NCBI RefSeq assembly: GCF_036026595.1
Contig: NZ_JARZFX010000001.1
Span: forward strand, 835,891-899,890
Reading direction: 5' to 3'
DNA length: 64,000 bases
From: Virgibacillus_P tibetensis
GTDB lineage: Bacteria > Bacillota > Bacilli > Bacillales > Amphibacillaceae
A model generated the notes under the pieces. The model was not told where the DNA came from. It saw only the letters and a program-made list of their open reading frames with translations, and did no database searches. This document shows, in pieces, positions 26,243 through 35,120 of this stretch. The translations under genes and the position numbers were made by a program. Position 1 is the first letter of the stretch; the number at the start of each line of letters is the position of its first letter.

Positions 26243-27454
26243 ATGAAAGCATGTGGCTTAATTGTTGAATATAACCCATTTCATAATGGACATATGTATC
26301 ATATCCAGGAAGCAAAGAAAATCTCAAATGCCGACTGTATGATTGCAGTAATGAGTGGTTCTTTCCTACAAAGAGGAGAACCTGCAGTAATTGACAAATT
26401 TCACCGGGCACAGGCTGCTCTGCAGTCAGGTATTGACATCGTATTGGAATTACCATACCCCTTTGCCGTACAGAGTAGTAATTTGTTTGCCAAGGGTTCT
26501 GTCCAAACACTATTTGAAATTGGTGTATCCAGCATTTGCTTTGGCAGTGAGTCCGGGGATATTTCCAATTTTACAACAACCTATAAAATGTTTAAAGAAA
26601 AAGAGACTATCTACCAGCAATCTCTCAAGATATTCTTAAATAAAGGTTTGTCATTTCCAGAGGCCAGTAAGCAAGCATACATGGAAATTGGGTTGACTCC
26701 CAGTACTATGGACTTAACTCAACCGAATAATATACTCGGTTTTAGTTATGTTAAAGCAATATTGGATAAGGAATTACCTATAACCCCCCTAACCATAAAG
26801 CGGTCCAGCAGTAATTATCATGATGATACGATTACCAGCTCTATTGCAAGTGCAACAAGCATCCGAAAAGAACTTATCTCTGTAAACCATGCTTCTCCAC
26901 AGATTGCCCGGACAGTACCTGAAGAAACATACAGACAATTACTATTGTATAAACATGCAGCTTCTATATGGCACTCATGGGAACATTATTTCAGCTTAGT
27001 TCATTATAGAGTGATGACAATGAGCGTAGACGAACTTGCAGCCATTAATGGGGTTGACGAGGGACTGGAGTACCGCATTAAGAAAACTGCCATTAAAGCC
27101 ACATCATTTAATGAATGGATCCAGGCAATTAAAACAAAACGATATACATGGACAAGGCTACAACGAATGTTCGTTCATATTTTAACCAATACGAAGAAAA
27201 CGGATATGGAAATCGCAAAAAATACCTCTACTGTTCCGTACGTTCGTTTATTAGGCTTAACAAAAAACGGTCAAGCATACTTAAATACTATAAAAAAAGA
27301 GATGAGTGTTCCAATCATCTCCAAAATAAGTCGAAATAAAATCCCAATGCTTTCTATAGAAGAGAAAGCCAGCAATGCCTATTACAGTATTCTTTCGCCT
27401 GTAAAACAGCAAAAGCTTCGCCAGCAAGAGTTCCAGCCACCCATCAGAATCTGA
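26243..27454 (+). CDS. tmcAL: tRNA(Met) cytidine acetate ligase TmcAL (YlbM)
   Basis: 403 aa. TmcAL activates acetate with ATP and makes N4-acetylcytidine at the wobble base C34 of elongator tRNA-Met. The nucleotidyltransferase motif GLIVEYNPFHNGHMYHI is at residues 4-20 and MSGSFLQRGEPAVIDKFHRA at 37-56; a further conserved block is SSNYHDDTITSSIASATSIR near 188-207. RBS AGGAG. It diverges from ylbN, as in B. subtilis. A hairpin precedes it. Confidence 0.93.
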   Translation: MKACGLIVEYNPFHNGHMYHIQEAKKISNADCMIAVMSGSFLQRGEPAVIDKFHRAQAALQSGIDIVLELPYPFAVQSSNLFAKGSVQTLFEIGVSSICFGSESGDISNFTTTYKMFKEKETIYQQSLKIFLNKGLSFPEASKQAYMEIGLTPSTMDLTQPNNILGFSYVKAILDKELPITPLTIKRSSSNYHDDTITSSIASATSIRKELISVNHASPQIARTVPEETYRQLLLYKHAASIWHSWEHYFSLVHYRVMTMSVDELAAINGVDEGLEYRIKKTAIKATSFNEWIQAIKTKRYTWTRLQRMFVHILTNTKKTDMEIAKNTSTVPYVRLLGLTKNGQAYLNTIKKEMSVPIISKISRNKIPMLSIEEKASNAYYSILSPVKQQKLRQQEFQPPIRI

Positions 27455-27581
27455 CCAGAATTAGATTACCTGTGTGAATCTCTTTCTGGTTCCTCAGGCT
27501 AAAAAGACTGACTTACATAAACGGTCCTTTTAGTTCTTTGTCAGTAACCTGCAGCTTTGATAAACGGAGTGCTCGCTCTAA

Positions 27582-28607
27582 TCAACTCTTAGGGTCTATT
27601 TCCTTTAAGTATTTCAGTGCGTCATTAAAAGTGTCCACAGGTACTATTTTCATTTCTGTTCCAATTTCCTCAGCGGTCTCTTTTGCTAATATATAATTAG
27701 AAGTTTCAGATCCATTCTCACTTGGTGCAAAGAATATATCTACCCCTTCTTTATCAGAGGCTATTACCTTTTTATCAATACCACCAATTCGAAGGACATT
27801 CCCGTTATAGTCGACTTCGCCTGTACCAGCTATATCATAGCCTCCTGTTAAATCCTTTTCGGTCAGCTGATCATATATTTCCAACGCGAACATTAAGCCG
27901 GCACTTGGTCCGCCAATTCTGCCACTCGAAAAACGCACCTCTGGCTCAACAGTCACACTTCGATCTGTTACTAGCCGAATTCCTATTCCAACTCTTCCTT
28001 CCAGTTCACTAAACGTTTCCAGCGTTATTTCTTCCGTTAACGTTTCTTCATCTCGTACTATGTCCAACTTAATTACATCCTGTGCTTGCTTAGTTTCTAC
28101 ATAACTGATCAAATCATCGGCCTCATTTATCTCATTTCCATCTATTCCAATGATTCGATCTCCCATAACTAATTTTCCATCTGCCGGCATGTCCTCCACA
28201 ACTGAGACAACATACACACCATTAAAATCAATTGTAATGGCAGCCCCGGCTGCTTTATAAGCGACTACTGTAGAGGCCTCCTGGGAGTTTTCCATCATTT
28301 GCAACTGTGCATGCATATACTCGTCATCCGTAATCCCGTCCGGGCGTACCTCTTCTAAAGCGAGAATCTCATGATGTGGCAGGATCTTAGCCCAAACATA
28401 TTGGATTGGCGTCGCTTGCCCACCGCTAACTGTCACAAGGTGCATATCTCCTTTACTTTCATATCCCTCAACAACTTCTACAATAGGATTTAATGCATCG
28501 GCTCCCCCCGGTTTGTAAATATAGTAAGGCAGCTTAAAAACAGTCAGGAAATAAGCGAGTAATACTACAACTATTAAAGATAAAATATGTTTTTTAGTAA
28601 AATTCAT
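27582..28607 (-). CDS. ylbL: PDZ domain Lon-like protease YlbL
   Basis: 341 aa from the ATG at 28607 (GGGGG upstream), the B. subtilis YlbL length; a long 5' extension of the frame has no RBS and poor composition. One N-terminal membrane segment (about 8-25), a PDZ domain (about 115-195) and a C-terminal Lon-type S16 domain with the Ser-Lys dyad: Ser in GGPSAGLMFALEIYDQL (near 237) and Lys in IGGIDKKV (near 279). YlbL is reported to degrade the damage-induced division inhibitor YneA. It stands alone, convergent with tmcAL. Confidence 0.93.
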   Translation of the reverse strand: MNFTKKHILSLIVVVLLAYFLTVFKLPYYIYKPGGADALNPIVEVVEGYESKGDMHLVTVSGGQATPIQYVWAKILPHHEILALEEVRPDGITDDEYMHAQLQMMENSQEASTVVAYKAAGAAITIDFNGVYVVSVVEDMPADGKLVMGDRIIGIDGNEINEADDLISYVETKQAQDVIKLDIVRDEETLTEEITLETFSELEGRVGIGIRLVTDRSVTVEPEVRFSSGRIGGPSAGLMFALEIYDQLTEKDLTGGYDIAGTGEVDYNGNVLRIGGIDKKVIASDKEGVDIFFAPSENGSETSNYILAKETAEEIGTEMKIVPVDTFNDALKYLKEIDPKS

Positions 28608-28894
28608 TGTGGAGCCCCCTTCCGTACCAGTACTAACAACTTGACATGCAGGATTAACATCTTTAAAAAGTGTATGGCATAAATCAGATGTGTATGTGCG
28701 TATATTGATAAAGATAAAGACTTGTACAAAAAACACTTTTTCCAATTTAGAACGAACACATACTGATTTAGAACTCATTCTTTGGGAAAAACGGTCCTGA
28801 AAATCTAAAAAAAATCTATAAATCAAGCTAGAAATATTCTACTACTAACTAATAAAGATGTACAGAGCTAGGCTCATCATTAGGGGGCATCATA

Positions 28895-30121
28895 TTGAAT
28901 CAATTATTAAAAACGATTATATTATCTGGTACTACTACTTTTATTACTTTTTGCTTAATTAAATACCCTGACCAAGCTTTTGAAGCCAGTATACGTGGAT
29001 TAAACATGTGGTGGGAAGTAGTTTTCCCCTCCCTACTGCCTTTTTTTATTACAGCAGAACTATTGCTAGCATTTGGTGTAGTTAAGTTCACTGGTGTATT
29101 GTTTGAACCAATTATGCGTCCAGTATTTAATGTCCCAGGGGTTGGTAGCTTCGGCTGGATAATGGGAATGGCGAGCGGCTATCCAACTGGGGCAAAAATA
29201 GCAGCCAGGTTACGGGAAGAAAAGCATTTATCCCGGATAGAAGCGGAACGGCTTGTCTCATTCACAAATGCTTCAAGCCCATTATTTATTTTTGGTGCTG
29301 TTTCCATAGGTTTTTTTCATGATGCTAAATTAGGTATATTATTAGCAACCTGCCACTATGTAGGTAATGCTATTGTAGGTATACTAATGCGGTTTTATGG
29401 AAGAGAAGAAACTTTAAAGGCACAAGCACAGAAGAAAACAAAAGGTAAAAAGATCTCCCTTATTAGGGCATTTAACGAAATGCATGCAACTCGTTTAAAG
29501 GACGAGCGCCCAGTTGGGGAAGTAGTTGGGGATGCTGTGTTAAATTCCATAAAAACACTGGTTATGGTTGGCGGGTTTATTATTTTGTTTTCTGTACTTA
29601 TTAAATTATTGTTTATAATTGGCGTTTCACCAGTAATTGCTACTATCTTTCAACTAATCTTGAAAGTCATAGCATTACCAGTTGATTTAGCGTTACCTTT
29701 CTTTTCAGGGTTATTTGAAATTACGATTGGTGCAGACATGATATCAAAAGTAACGACAGATTCATTGTTACAAAAGGCAATTATCGTAAGCTTTATTCTA
29801 GGGTTTAACGGTTTTTCCATTCAGGCCCAAGTGGCTAGCATTTTAGCAAAAACTGATATTCGCTTTTCGCCTTATTTCTTCGCCCGGTTTTTGCACGGCC
29901 TGATTGCAAGTATCCTTACCGTTATTTTATATAAGCCATTATATTTGGATAAGCAGGTATCAGACATAGGGGATATTCCAGTATCCCAAGACGTGCAGCA
30001 AAACATTTGGGTAACTGTTATGGAGCTATTAAAACAGACCGGTCCCTTAATTACGATAACTTTTCTGGGTATAGGTGCATTTATTCTAATTAAAAAAAAC
30101 AGTAAAAAGGATGTTGCCTAA
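28895..30121 (+). CDS. ylbJ: Sporulation integral membrane protein YlbJ
   Basis: 408 aa, with about eight to nine membrane segments and two nucleoside-transporter-gate like halves (GMASGYPTGAKIAARLREE near residues 91-109; FSGLFEITIGADMIS near 270). YlbJ is a sigma-E dependent mother-cell protein needed for normal spore cortex in B. subtilis. Start is TTG with GGGGG 8 bases before. The stop codon lies in a long hairpin. Confidence 0.9.
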   Translation: MNQLLKTIILSGTTTFITFCLIKYPDQAFEASIRGLNMWWEVVFPSLLPFFITAELLLAFGVVKFTGVLFEPIMRPVFNVPGVGSFGWIMGMASGYPTGAKIAARLREEKHLSRIEAERLVSFTNASSPLFIFGAVSIGFFHDAKLGILLATCHYVGNAIVGILMRFYGREETLKAQAQKKTKGKKISLIRAFNEMHATRLKDERPVGEVVGDAVLNSIKTLVMVGGFIILFSVLIKLLFIIGVSPVIATIFQLILKVIALPVDLALPFFSGLFEITIGADMISKVTTDSLLQKAIIVSFILGFNGFSIQAQVASILAKTDIRFSPYFFARFLHGLIASILTVILYKPLYLDKQVSDIGDIPVSQDVQQNIWVTVMELLKQTGPLITITFLGIGAFILIKKNSKKDVA

Positions 30122-30134
30122 AAGCAACATCCTT
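30103..30134 (-). terminator. Bidirectional hairpin at the ylbJ end / terminator for coaD
   Basis: AAGGATGTTGC (30107-30117) pairs with GCAACATCCTT (30124-30134), 11 perfect pairs. The T run (TTTTT) lies on the minus-strand side, so it best serves the rsmD-coaD unit. A second repeat, TCAACTTTA / TAAAGTTGA (30139-30170), lies between it and coaD. Confidence 0.7.
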
Positions 30135-30226
30135 CCAATCAACTTTAAAGATAAATAGAGATAAAGTTGATTTATCGTTGTATAAAAACTTTCACCCATA
30201 ATTAAAATCATTATTATAGGTGAGCA

Positions 30227-30709
30227 TCACTTTTTGTATTTTCTCTTCAAACTATCTTCGACTACTTTAGGTACAAGGTCCGAGACATTTGCATGATATT
30301 TTGCCACTTCTTTTACAATACTGGAACTTAAGAAGGAATATTGATTGTTAGTCATCATAAAAAAAGTTTCAATACTTTCATCCAGTTTCCTATTCATGGA
30401 TGTGATTTGCATTTCGTATTCAAAATCACTTACAGCACGCAGCCCGCGTATAATAGCCTGTGCGTTTTTTTCTTTTGCGTAATCCATCAATAACCCAGCG
30501 GAAGAATCAACTGTTACATTCGGCATATCCTTTGTAGATTCTTCTATCAGCCAAATTCTCTCTTCAACATCAAATAAAGGTGCTTTTGATTGATTATTAA
30601 AAACAGTCACTATTACGTTATCAAAAATACTTGCCCCTCGTCGTATAATATCTAGGTGTCCGTAAGTAATTGGATCAAAGCTCCCTGGACAAATTGCTAG
30701 TCTGCTCAT
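30227..30709 (-). CDS. coaD: Pantetheine-phosphate adenylyltransferase CoaD
   Basis: 160 aa from the ATG at 30709 (AAGGGAG upstream). It adenylates 4'-phosphopantetheine to dephospho-CoA. The nucleotidyltransferase motif PGSFDPITYGHLDII (residues 7-21) holds the T/HxGH site, RGLRAVSDFEYEMQI is near 87-101, and the ISRS-like motif is seen as LSSSIVKEVA near 125. It overlaps the RBS region of rsmD, and the rsmD-coaD pair is widely conserved. Confidence 0.96.
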   Translation of the reverse strand: MSRLAICPGSFDPITYGHLDIIRRGASIFDNVIVTVFNNQSKAPLFDVEERIWLIEESTKDMPNVTVDSSAGLLMDYAKEKNAQAIIRGLRAVSDFEYEMQITSMNRKLDESIETFFMMTNNQYSFLSSSIVKEVAKYHANVSDLVPKVVEDSLKRKYKK

Positions 30710-30724
30710 AGCTAGCACTCCCTT

Positions 30725-31279
30725 CTAGTTCTTTTGATAGATGGTGATTCCTATGGTTCCACCGTAGTTCTGTTGTTTCAGCAGCGACAAATATTCATGT
30801 ATTAATGGTAGTTCTTCAGAAACATCGTGTTCACAGTAGATGATCCCATCCGTTTTAATTAGCTGAAGCTTTACTATTTCATCTAAAAGCTTTGCATAGT
30901 CTACTTTTTTATAGGGAGGATCAAGTAAAATCAGGTCGAACTGCAGCCCTCTTTTCGCAGCAGCATTTATAGCACGAAATGCATCTGCACGGTAGACTTC
31001 AGTCTCTTGTTCTATTTTCATTGATTTTAAATTCTCATTTATAGTATGTATTGCTTTTGGTTGTTTATCAACGAAGACTGCTTGTTCCATCCCTCTGCTG
31101 AGTGCCTCGATGCCTAAAGAGCCACTTCCTGCATACAAGTCAAGTACAGCCCCGCCTTTAAAATAAGGACCCATAACTTGAAATACCGCCTCTTTGACTT
31201 TATCAGCTGTCGGCCTTGTCATTTTACCTGGAACTGCTTTTATCTGTCTGCCTTTCAGAACTCCTGCTATAACACGCAT
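30725..31279 (-). CDS. rsmD: 16S rRNA (guanine966-N2)-methyltransferase RsmD (YlbH)
   Basis: 184 aa. The SAM-binding motif VLDLYAGSGSLGIEALSRG is at residues 45-63 and the catalytic motif LLDPPYKK (the D/N-PPY box) at 117-124. N-terminus MRVIAGVLKGRQIKAVPG is typical. RBS GAGGTGG. It is coupled to coaD, 15 bases away. Upstream on the same strand lies the structured region discussed at 31412-31570. Confidence 0.94.
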   Translation of the reverse strand: MRVIAGVLKGRQIKAVPGKMTRPTADKVKEAVFQVMGPYFKGGAVLDLYAGSGSLGIEALSRGMEQAVFVDKQPKAIHTINENLKSMKIEQETEVYRADAFRAINAAAKRGLQFDLILLDPPYKKVDYAKLLDEIVKLQLIKTDGIIYCEHDVSEELPLIHEYLSLLKQQNYGGTIGITIYQKN

Positions 31280-31411
31280 GAAACCACCTCAATTTGTCAC
31301 TTTCGACATTATTCTATCATGAATAAGATATAGAAGAAAATTTAGATCAGTCTAATTGATGAAAAAAGAATATCTCAAGTGTATATAATATTTATCTTCG
31401 TACATAATAAC

Positions 31412-31570
31412 ATAATGAAACAGCTAATCGTTAGCTTGGTTGTTTCAAAACTCGGAGAAGACTTAAACTTCCCCATAAGTTCTTCCTCCGGTTTCTCCTC
31501 TCCCTTTGCCTTTTTGTTTTTCCAAGAGGAAAACAAAGGGACCTGCAGATATATTTCTGCAGGTTTTTTC
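31412..31570. ncRNA. Structured RNA candidate between ylbG and rsmD (ylbH-motif position)
   Basis: Three consecutive stems can be drawn. First, TGAAAC..GTTTCA enclosing AGCTAA..TTAGCT near 31415-31446. Second, CGGAG..CTCCG type arms enclosing AACTT..AAGTT near 31452-31492. Third, CCCTTTG..CAAAGGG enclosing TTTTCC..GGAAAA at 31502-31540. They are followed by a perfect 9-base hairpin and T6 on the plus strand. A conserved 'ylbH' RNA motif is known upstream of rsmD/ylbH in Bacillus. The strand is open: the motif was named as an rsmD leader (minus), but the terminal hairpin has its T run on the plus strand. Confidence 0.5.
31541..31570 (+). terminator. Plus-strand terminator in the ylbG-rsmD gap
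   Basis: ACCTGCAGA (31541-31549) pairs perfectly with TCTGCAGGT (31556-31564) and is followed by TTTTTT. No plus-strand protein gene precedes it. Confidence 0.75.
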
Positions 31571-31608
31571 TTTTGTTCCAAGAGAAATCCAATAACCCAC
31601 TGAAAACA

Positions 31609-31650
31609 AAAAACCGTTAAGGACATAAATTTACGTCCTCAGCGGTTTTA
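31609..31650 (-). terminator. Terminator after ylbG
   Basis: AAAACCG (31609-31615 region) and CGGTTTT (31642-31648) with an inner GGAC..GTCC stem form a long hairpin. The T run (TTTTTT) is on the minus-strand side and the hairpin overlaps the ylbG stop. Confidence 0.75.
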
Positions 31651-31923
31651 GATTCCCATTTTATAATCGTATTGCTTTGCTTTATCTGGTTTAGCATTCT
31701 CAAAGTTTGTTTGTACAAATGGTTTATAAGAACGGTCCACCTTCGACACGTATGGCAGCTTCAATAATTTTTGTTCAATCGTTTCGACCTCGGTCTGATC
31801 AACATAAATAACAGCATACTTTAACTTCTTCGATGTATACAATAAGTGTCCGTACCGTTTAATTTGCTTTAAATTTTTTGTGTGCTGATACCAAATTATA
31901 ATTCCTTGTCGCTTTGTTCTCAT
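31648..31923 (-). CDS. ylbG: YlbG family protein (DUF2129)
   Basis: 91 aa. Basic N-terminus MRTKRQGIIIWYQHTKNLKQ and the strand pattern YVDQTEVETIEQKLLKLPYVSKVDRSYKPFVQTNFE mark the YlbG/UPF0298 family, small cytosolic proteins of Bacilli with unknown function. RBS GCGAGG. It lies alone between ylbF and a terminator. Confidence 0.92.
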   Translation of the reverse strand: MRTKRQGIIIWYQHTKNLKQIKRYGHLLYTSKKLKYAVIYVDQTEVETIEQKLLKLPYVSKVDRSYKPFVQTNFENAKPDKAKQYDYKMGI

Positions 31924-32019
31924 AGAAAGTCCTCGCTAACATTATTTTTGCAACTAATTAACAATGGTACACTTAGCTCGATTGACCTGAACACACTAAA
32001 GTAACTAACTAGAGTATTT

Positions 32020-32457
32020 TTATGTGCCGCAACCACAGGATCCGCCGCTTCCACAGCCACAGCCACTATCACTTAGTGCTGCGCCCTCAATAGGGGACTT
32101 AACTTGTTCGCTGACACTTAATGCAACATACTGACTTATTTCATCCAATACTCTTTGCAGATTACGCTCGGCAATTTTAAATGTCGCCACTTTATCATTC
32201 ATGTCCATTTCACGTTTGGCAGAACGTACTTTCTTCATAATATCACTATAGTCAGGATGATATCTACCAAATCGTTGTACATCCTCATAATGACCTTTTA
32301 TATCTATAAACGCTTTAATAAGCTGTTGGGCTTCATTATCTTCATTTAACGCTCTTTGGGAATTGTTGTATTCCTCCATCACATCTGAATCCAATATCAT
32401 CTGACCTAATTGTTCAGAACGGTCAAGAATATCTGCATACTCCAGTGTAGCTATCAT
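32020..32457 (-). CDS. ylbF: RicF/YlbF regulator (RicAFT/Y-complex subunit)
   Basis: 145 aa, mostly helical YlbF/YmcA fold. The C-terminus ends GCGCGSGGSCGCGT with four Cys at 133, 135, 141 and 143. In B. subtilis RicF joins RicA and RicT to form a complex that binds [4Fe-4S] clusters, directs RNase Y cleavage and promotes competence, biofilm and sporulation. The Cys-rich tail fits a cluster ligand role. RBS GGAGGTG. It heads the ylbD-ylbG group by conserved order. Confidence 0.93.
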   Translation of the reverse strand: MIATLEYADILDRSEQLGQMILDSDVMEEYNNSQRALNEDNEAQQLIKAFIDIKGHYEDVQRFGRYHPDYSDIMKKVRSAKREMDMNDKVATFKIAERNLQRVLDEISQYVALSVSEQVKSPIEGAALSDSGCGCGSGGSCGCGT

Positions 32458-32516
32458 TAATTACACCTCCATTACCATCTTAACATTTAATTCGCTATCT
32501 GAAAATAAGAAGATAT

Positions 32517-32750
32517 TTAATCTTTCATAGCACCAGCAAATTGCATTAGCATTCCTACCATCTGAACATGATGATTAATCTTATTTACCCGTTGAGGAAA
32601 TGTCCTACCATAAAATTTCTTTGCTTCTTTTTCTAACTCTTGGATTCGGTTAGGTTCCCGAGATAGATACCGGTACCACTCAGGGTTATACCTAACAAAC
32701 ATAGCTAACCTTGGGTTCTGAGCTAAATAACGATAACTAGCTTCGTCCAT
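32517..32750 (-). CDS. ylbE: YlbE family protein
   Basis: 77 aa. Motifs RYLAQNPRLAMFVRYNPEWYRYLSR and the helical tail are those of the YlbE-like family, small Bacillaceae proteins without known role. It follows ylbD after 11 bases and is surely co-transcribed. Confidence 0.9.
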   Translation of the reverse strand: MDEASYRYLAQNPRLAMFVRYNPEWYRYLSREPNRIQELEKEAKKFYGRTFPQRVNKINHHVQMVGMLMQFAGAMKD

Positions 32751-32761
32751 CGTCTCACTCC

Positions 32762-33169
32762 TTAATCACGGAACCAATTAAATGGTTCTTTCGGTGCGGG
32801 CTGTGTATTCTTAGTTTGCTTAAATTGAGTTAACCCTTCCTGAATGGTTGTTATTGTACTGCTTAATTGTTGCACCTGCTTTTGAACTTTTTCCATATCC
32901 ATTTTTTCAGTCATTTTCATTAGCTGCCCGAATAATTCACTTTTGTCTTTTGTCTCTTCACTCTCAACATCTTCATCGTCCAACTCCTTGGAATCATCCT
33001 GTTTGTAGTGCTCCCATAATGGATCATCGTCACCTAATAGTGTCCATTTCTCATAGTACTCTTGCCAAGACCTTCCATTTCTTCTGACTTCTTCTAAAAG
33101 CTTCGGATGTTTATTTATAAAGTTTTTAAACCGGACCACTGAAGGATGCAACTCTTGATCACTCAACAT
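32762..33169 (-). CDS. ylbD: Putative spore coat protein YlbD
   Basis: 135 aa from the ATG at 33169; GTG at 33175 and TTG at 33166 are also possible because GAGGTG is very close. The N-terminal half has SVVRFKNFINKHPKLLEEVRRNGRSWQEYYEKW and an acidic linker (ELDDEDVESEETKDKSE); the C-terminal half is a coiled coil. The family is reported in the spore coat of B. subtilis. Order ylbC-ylbD-ylbE-ylbF is kept. Confidence 0.88.
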   Translation of the reverse strand: MLSDQELHPSVVRFKNFINKHPKLLEEVRRNGRSWQEYYEKWTLLGDDDPLWEHYKQDDSKELDDEDVESEETKDKSELFGQLMKMTEKMDMEKVQKQVQQLSSTITTIQEGLTQFKQTKNTQPAPKEPFNWFRD

Positions 33170-33283
33170 ATTCACCTCTCATTAATATAGTCGTTTGCTA
33201 TTAATTAATTTATGCTTTAATGAGAGATACTGTGCTACAAAGAAATCTGACTCAATAGCAAGGTTCTAAAGAGATTTCCACAC

Positions 33284-34354
33284 TTAAAAAGGTTTTGCTA
33301 AGAAGTTCTGTGTGTAATACAATCGGTAAACACCTACACCGAGATGTGTAAAGTCATCACTTAAGAGGGCTTCTCGATGTCCTTCACTATTTAACCAGCC
33401 CTCTACGGCGGCAGCAGCATCTGGGTACTGAGCCGCAATGTTTTCACCAGCTCCAGCATGAGATACATTACCCGCTTCCAGCCGTTCCTTCAGTCCGCTC
33501 CCATCTGGAGAATAATGGGAAAAGTAGTTGTTATCAGCCATGTCTTTACTATGCTTGAATGCTACATCGCTCACTGAGTCTTCCCACTCAAGCTTTGTTT
33601 TTTCATGCTGTTTTCTTATCACGTTTGTTATGTCGTAAATCTGTTGTTCCATACCCTGTTCTACTTCCGCCCATCCTTCGTCCGATAAATCCGGTTCCCC
33701 CGGTAAGCTTCCGCGGTATTTAACCTCATAAGGGCGGTGTTCCAATAATGTTTCCGCAGTTAAGATACGGATAGATGACAATTTACTTGTAAAAGTATCA
33801 AAATAAAATTGAATAAATATATCATCTGTTAATTTAACTAGTGGGCGCATCTGTATATCATTGACATTTACATGGAATGTATAAGAGGAAACTCCTTTAC
33901 TGTACGTAATCTCATTCAAAAATGGAAATGATTCCTCTACTGACGCATATGATTGCCCAACGATTACCGGCTCTATCTCTAAATCACTCCCGGTAGCATA
34001 GATGGTCTTAATTTCCTCCTCATCAACGCCAAACTGAATATACTGATTTGATTGATCTGTATATACCCACCACGTGTAACCATAAGCACTTAAATCCTTT
34101 CTGTGTGGTTCACCAAGTACTTGTACCAGCTCGTCAGATGATTTACCAATCCAGTTATAAAGCGCACCTTCCAATGGAATGTCCACAGTAACTTCCTCTG
34201 GTGCTATTTTTGTTTCCAACATATTTTTTTTCTCTTGTACTACATTTGTTACCCTGTCCATTGCCTCTTCAGGTGATATATCATTTTGTTCCAAAAAATA
34301 GAAGCCTGCAATGGAAAATAGGGATAATAAAATTAAAACTTTAACTAATCGCAT
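33284..34354 (-). CDS. ylbC: CAP/SCP-domain secreted protein YlbC
   Basis: 356 aa. An N-terminal hydrophobic segment (residues 3-21) acts as signal or anchor. The middle carries a CAP-associated domain (from GKSSDELVQVLGEPHRKD). The C-terminal CAP/SCP domain (about 235-356) has the pattern HSKDMADNNYFSHYSPDG, GENIAAQYPDAAAAVEGWLNSEGHREALL. The family occurs on spore and cell surfaces; function is unknown. RBS GAGGGAG. It is the first gene of the ylbC-ylbG run on this strand. Confidence 0.9.
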   Translation of the reverse strand: MRLVKVLILLSLFSIAGFYFLEQNDISPEEAMDRVTNVVQEKKNMLETKIAPEEVTVDIPLEGALYNWIGKSSDELVQVLGEPHRKDLSAYGYTWWVYTDQSNQYIQFGVDEEEIKTIYATGSDLEIEPVIVGQSYASVEESFPFLNEITYSKGVSSYTFHVNVNDIQMRPLVKLTDDIFIQFYFDTFTSKLSSIRILTAETLLEHRPYEVKYRGSLPGEPDLSDEGWAEVEQGMEQQIYDITNVIRKQHEKTKLEWEDSVSDVAFKHSKDMADNNYFSHYSPDGSGLKERLEAGNVSHAGAGENIAAQYPDAAAAVEGWLNSEGHREALLSDDFTHLGVGVYRLYYTQNFLAKPF

Positions 34355-34579
34355 ATCGTATACTCCCTCATAATGTTTTCCTGTTCGTAATTATATGTTT
34401 TAAATTAACTATCATTCTCTTATCTCTATTATTTCACAATTTACCCGTAAAATATAAAAAATAAAACAGATTTCTGTTATACTTACATTATATCCTAAAA
34501 GGTAATGACTTTTCGATTGCAACTTAGATCGTTTCGTACTATTATAGTTTAGTGAGGACAAATATGTGAGGTGGATAAA

Positions 34580-34945
34580 ATGAGATTAGAAAACACAGGA
34601 ATTGAAGATGTTATTATGGACTTAAAACCACTAGATCATTTAACCGGAAAACATGCCTTTATTCGTGCTGGGCAATGGGATTATGATCGTGTGACTTACG
34701 ATTATAGAATTGATTCAAAAGAAAAAAACATTACATATTATATTCGCATTCAAGGGTACACAGTAGAGGGTGATGTTGATAGTGGGAATGCTGTGATTAA
34801 GCTAGCAACACCATTACTGGGAAAGCATTACTATCCTCACGGTGTAGAATATGGAGAAAATGAAAGTTTCCCTGAAAACTTAGTAGAACGTGCAGTAAAC
34901 TTAGTATCTAAAATTAAAGAAGAGATGGTACAATATAAGAAATAA
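34580..34945 (+). CDS. YugN-like family protein
   Basis: 121 aa from the ATG at 34580 (GAGGTG six bases before); a GTG nine bases earlier is less likely. The sequence GQWDYDRVTYDYRID and YYIRIQGYTVEGDVDSGNAVIKL fits the YugN-like family, beta-rich small proteins of Bacillaceae with no known function. It occupies the site of ylbA/ylbB in B. subtilis and has its own terminator. Confidence 0.8.
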   Translation: MRLENTGIEDVIMDLKPLDHLTGKHAFIRAGQWDYDRVTYDYRIDSKEKNITYYIRIQGYTVEGDVDSGNAVIKLATPLLGKHYYPHGVEYGENESFPENLVERAVNLVSKIKEEMVQYKK

Positions 34946-34947
34946 GG

Positions 34948-34988
34948 AAAAGCCAGTTACTCTTATTGACTAGAGTAACTGGCTTTTT
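34948..34988 (+). terminator. Terminator after the YugN-like gene
   Basis: AAAAGCCAGTTACTC pairs with GAGTAACTGGCTTTT across a 10-base loop, followed by T on the plus strand. Confidence 0.9.
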
Positions 34989-35120
34989 AAAAATCCCTCG
35001 AATCAACTCCTAAAAGCCTGATAATAAGTAGATTCTTCTGTTCAAAAGTGAAAATAAATGCTATATTTCTTATAGACTCACCTACCGATTACATAACCAG
35101 AAAGGGGATAACGTATTATT

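Noticed and set aside
28608..28826. 73-codon N-terminal extension of ylbL
   Set aside because: No RBS, atypical composition, and the downstream ATG has GGGGG and gives the known family length.
30139..30174. Second inverted repeat TCAACTTTA / TAAAGTTGA as separate terminator
   Set aside because: AT-rich stem with a 14-base loop; weak compared with the neighbouring hairpin, so only noted there.
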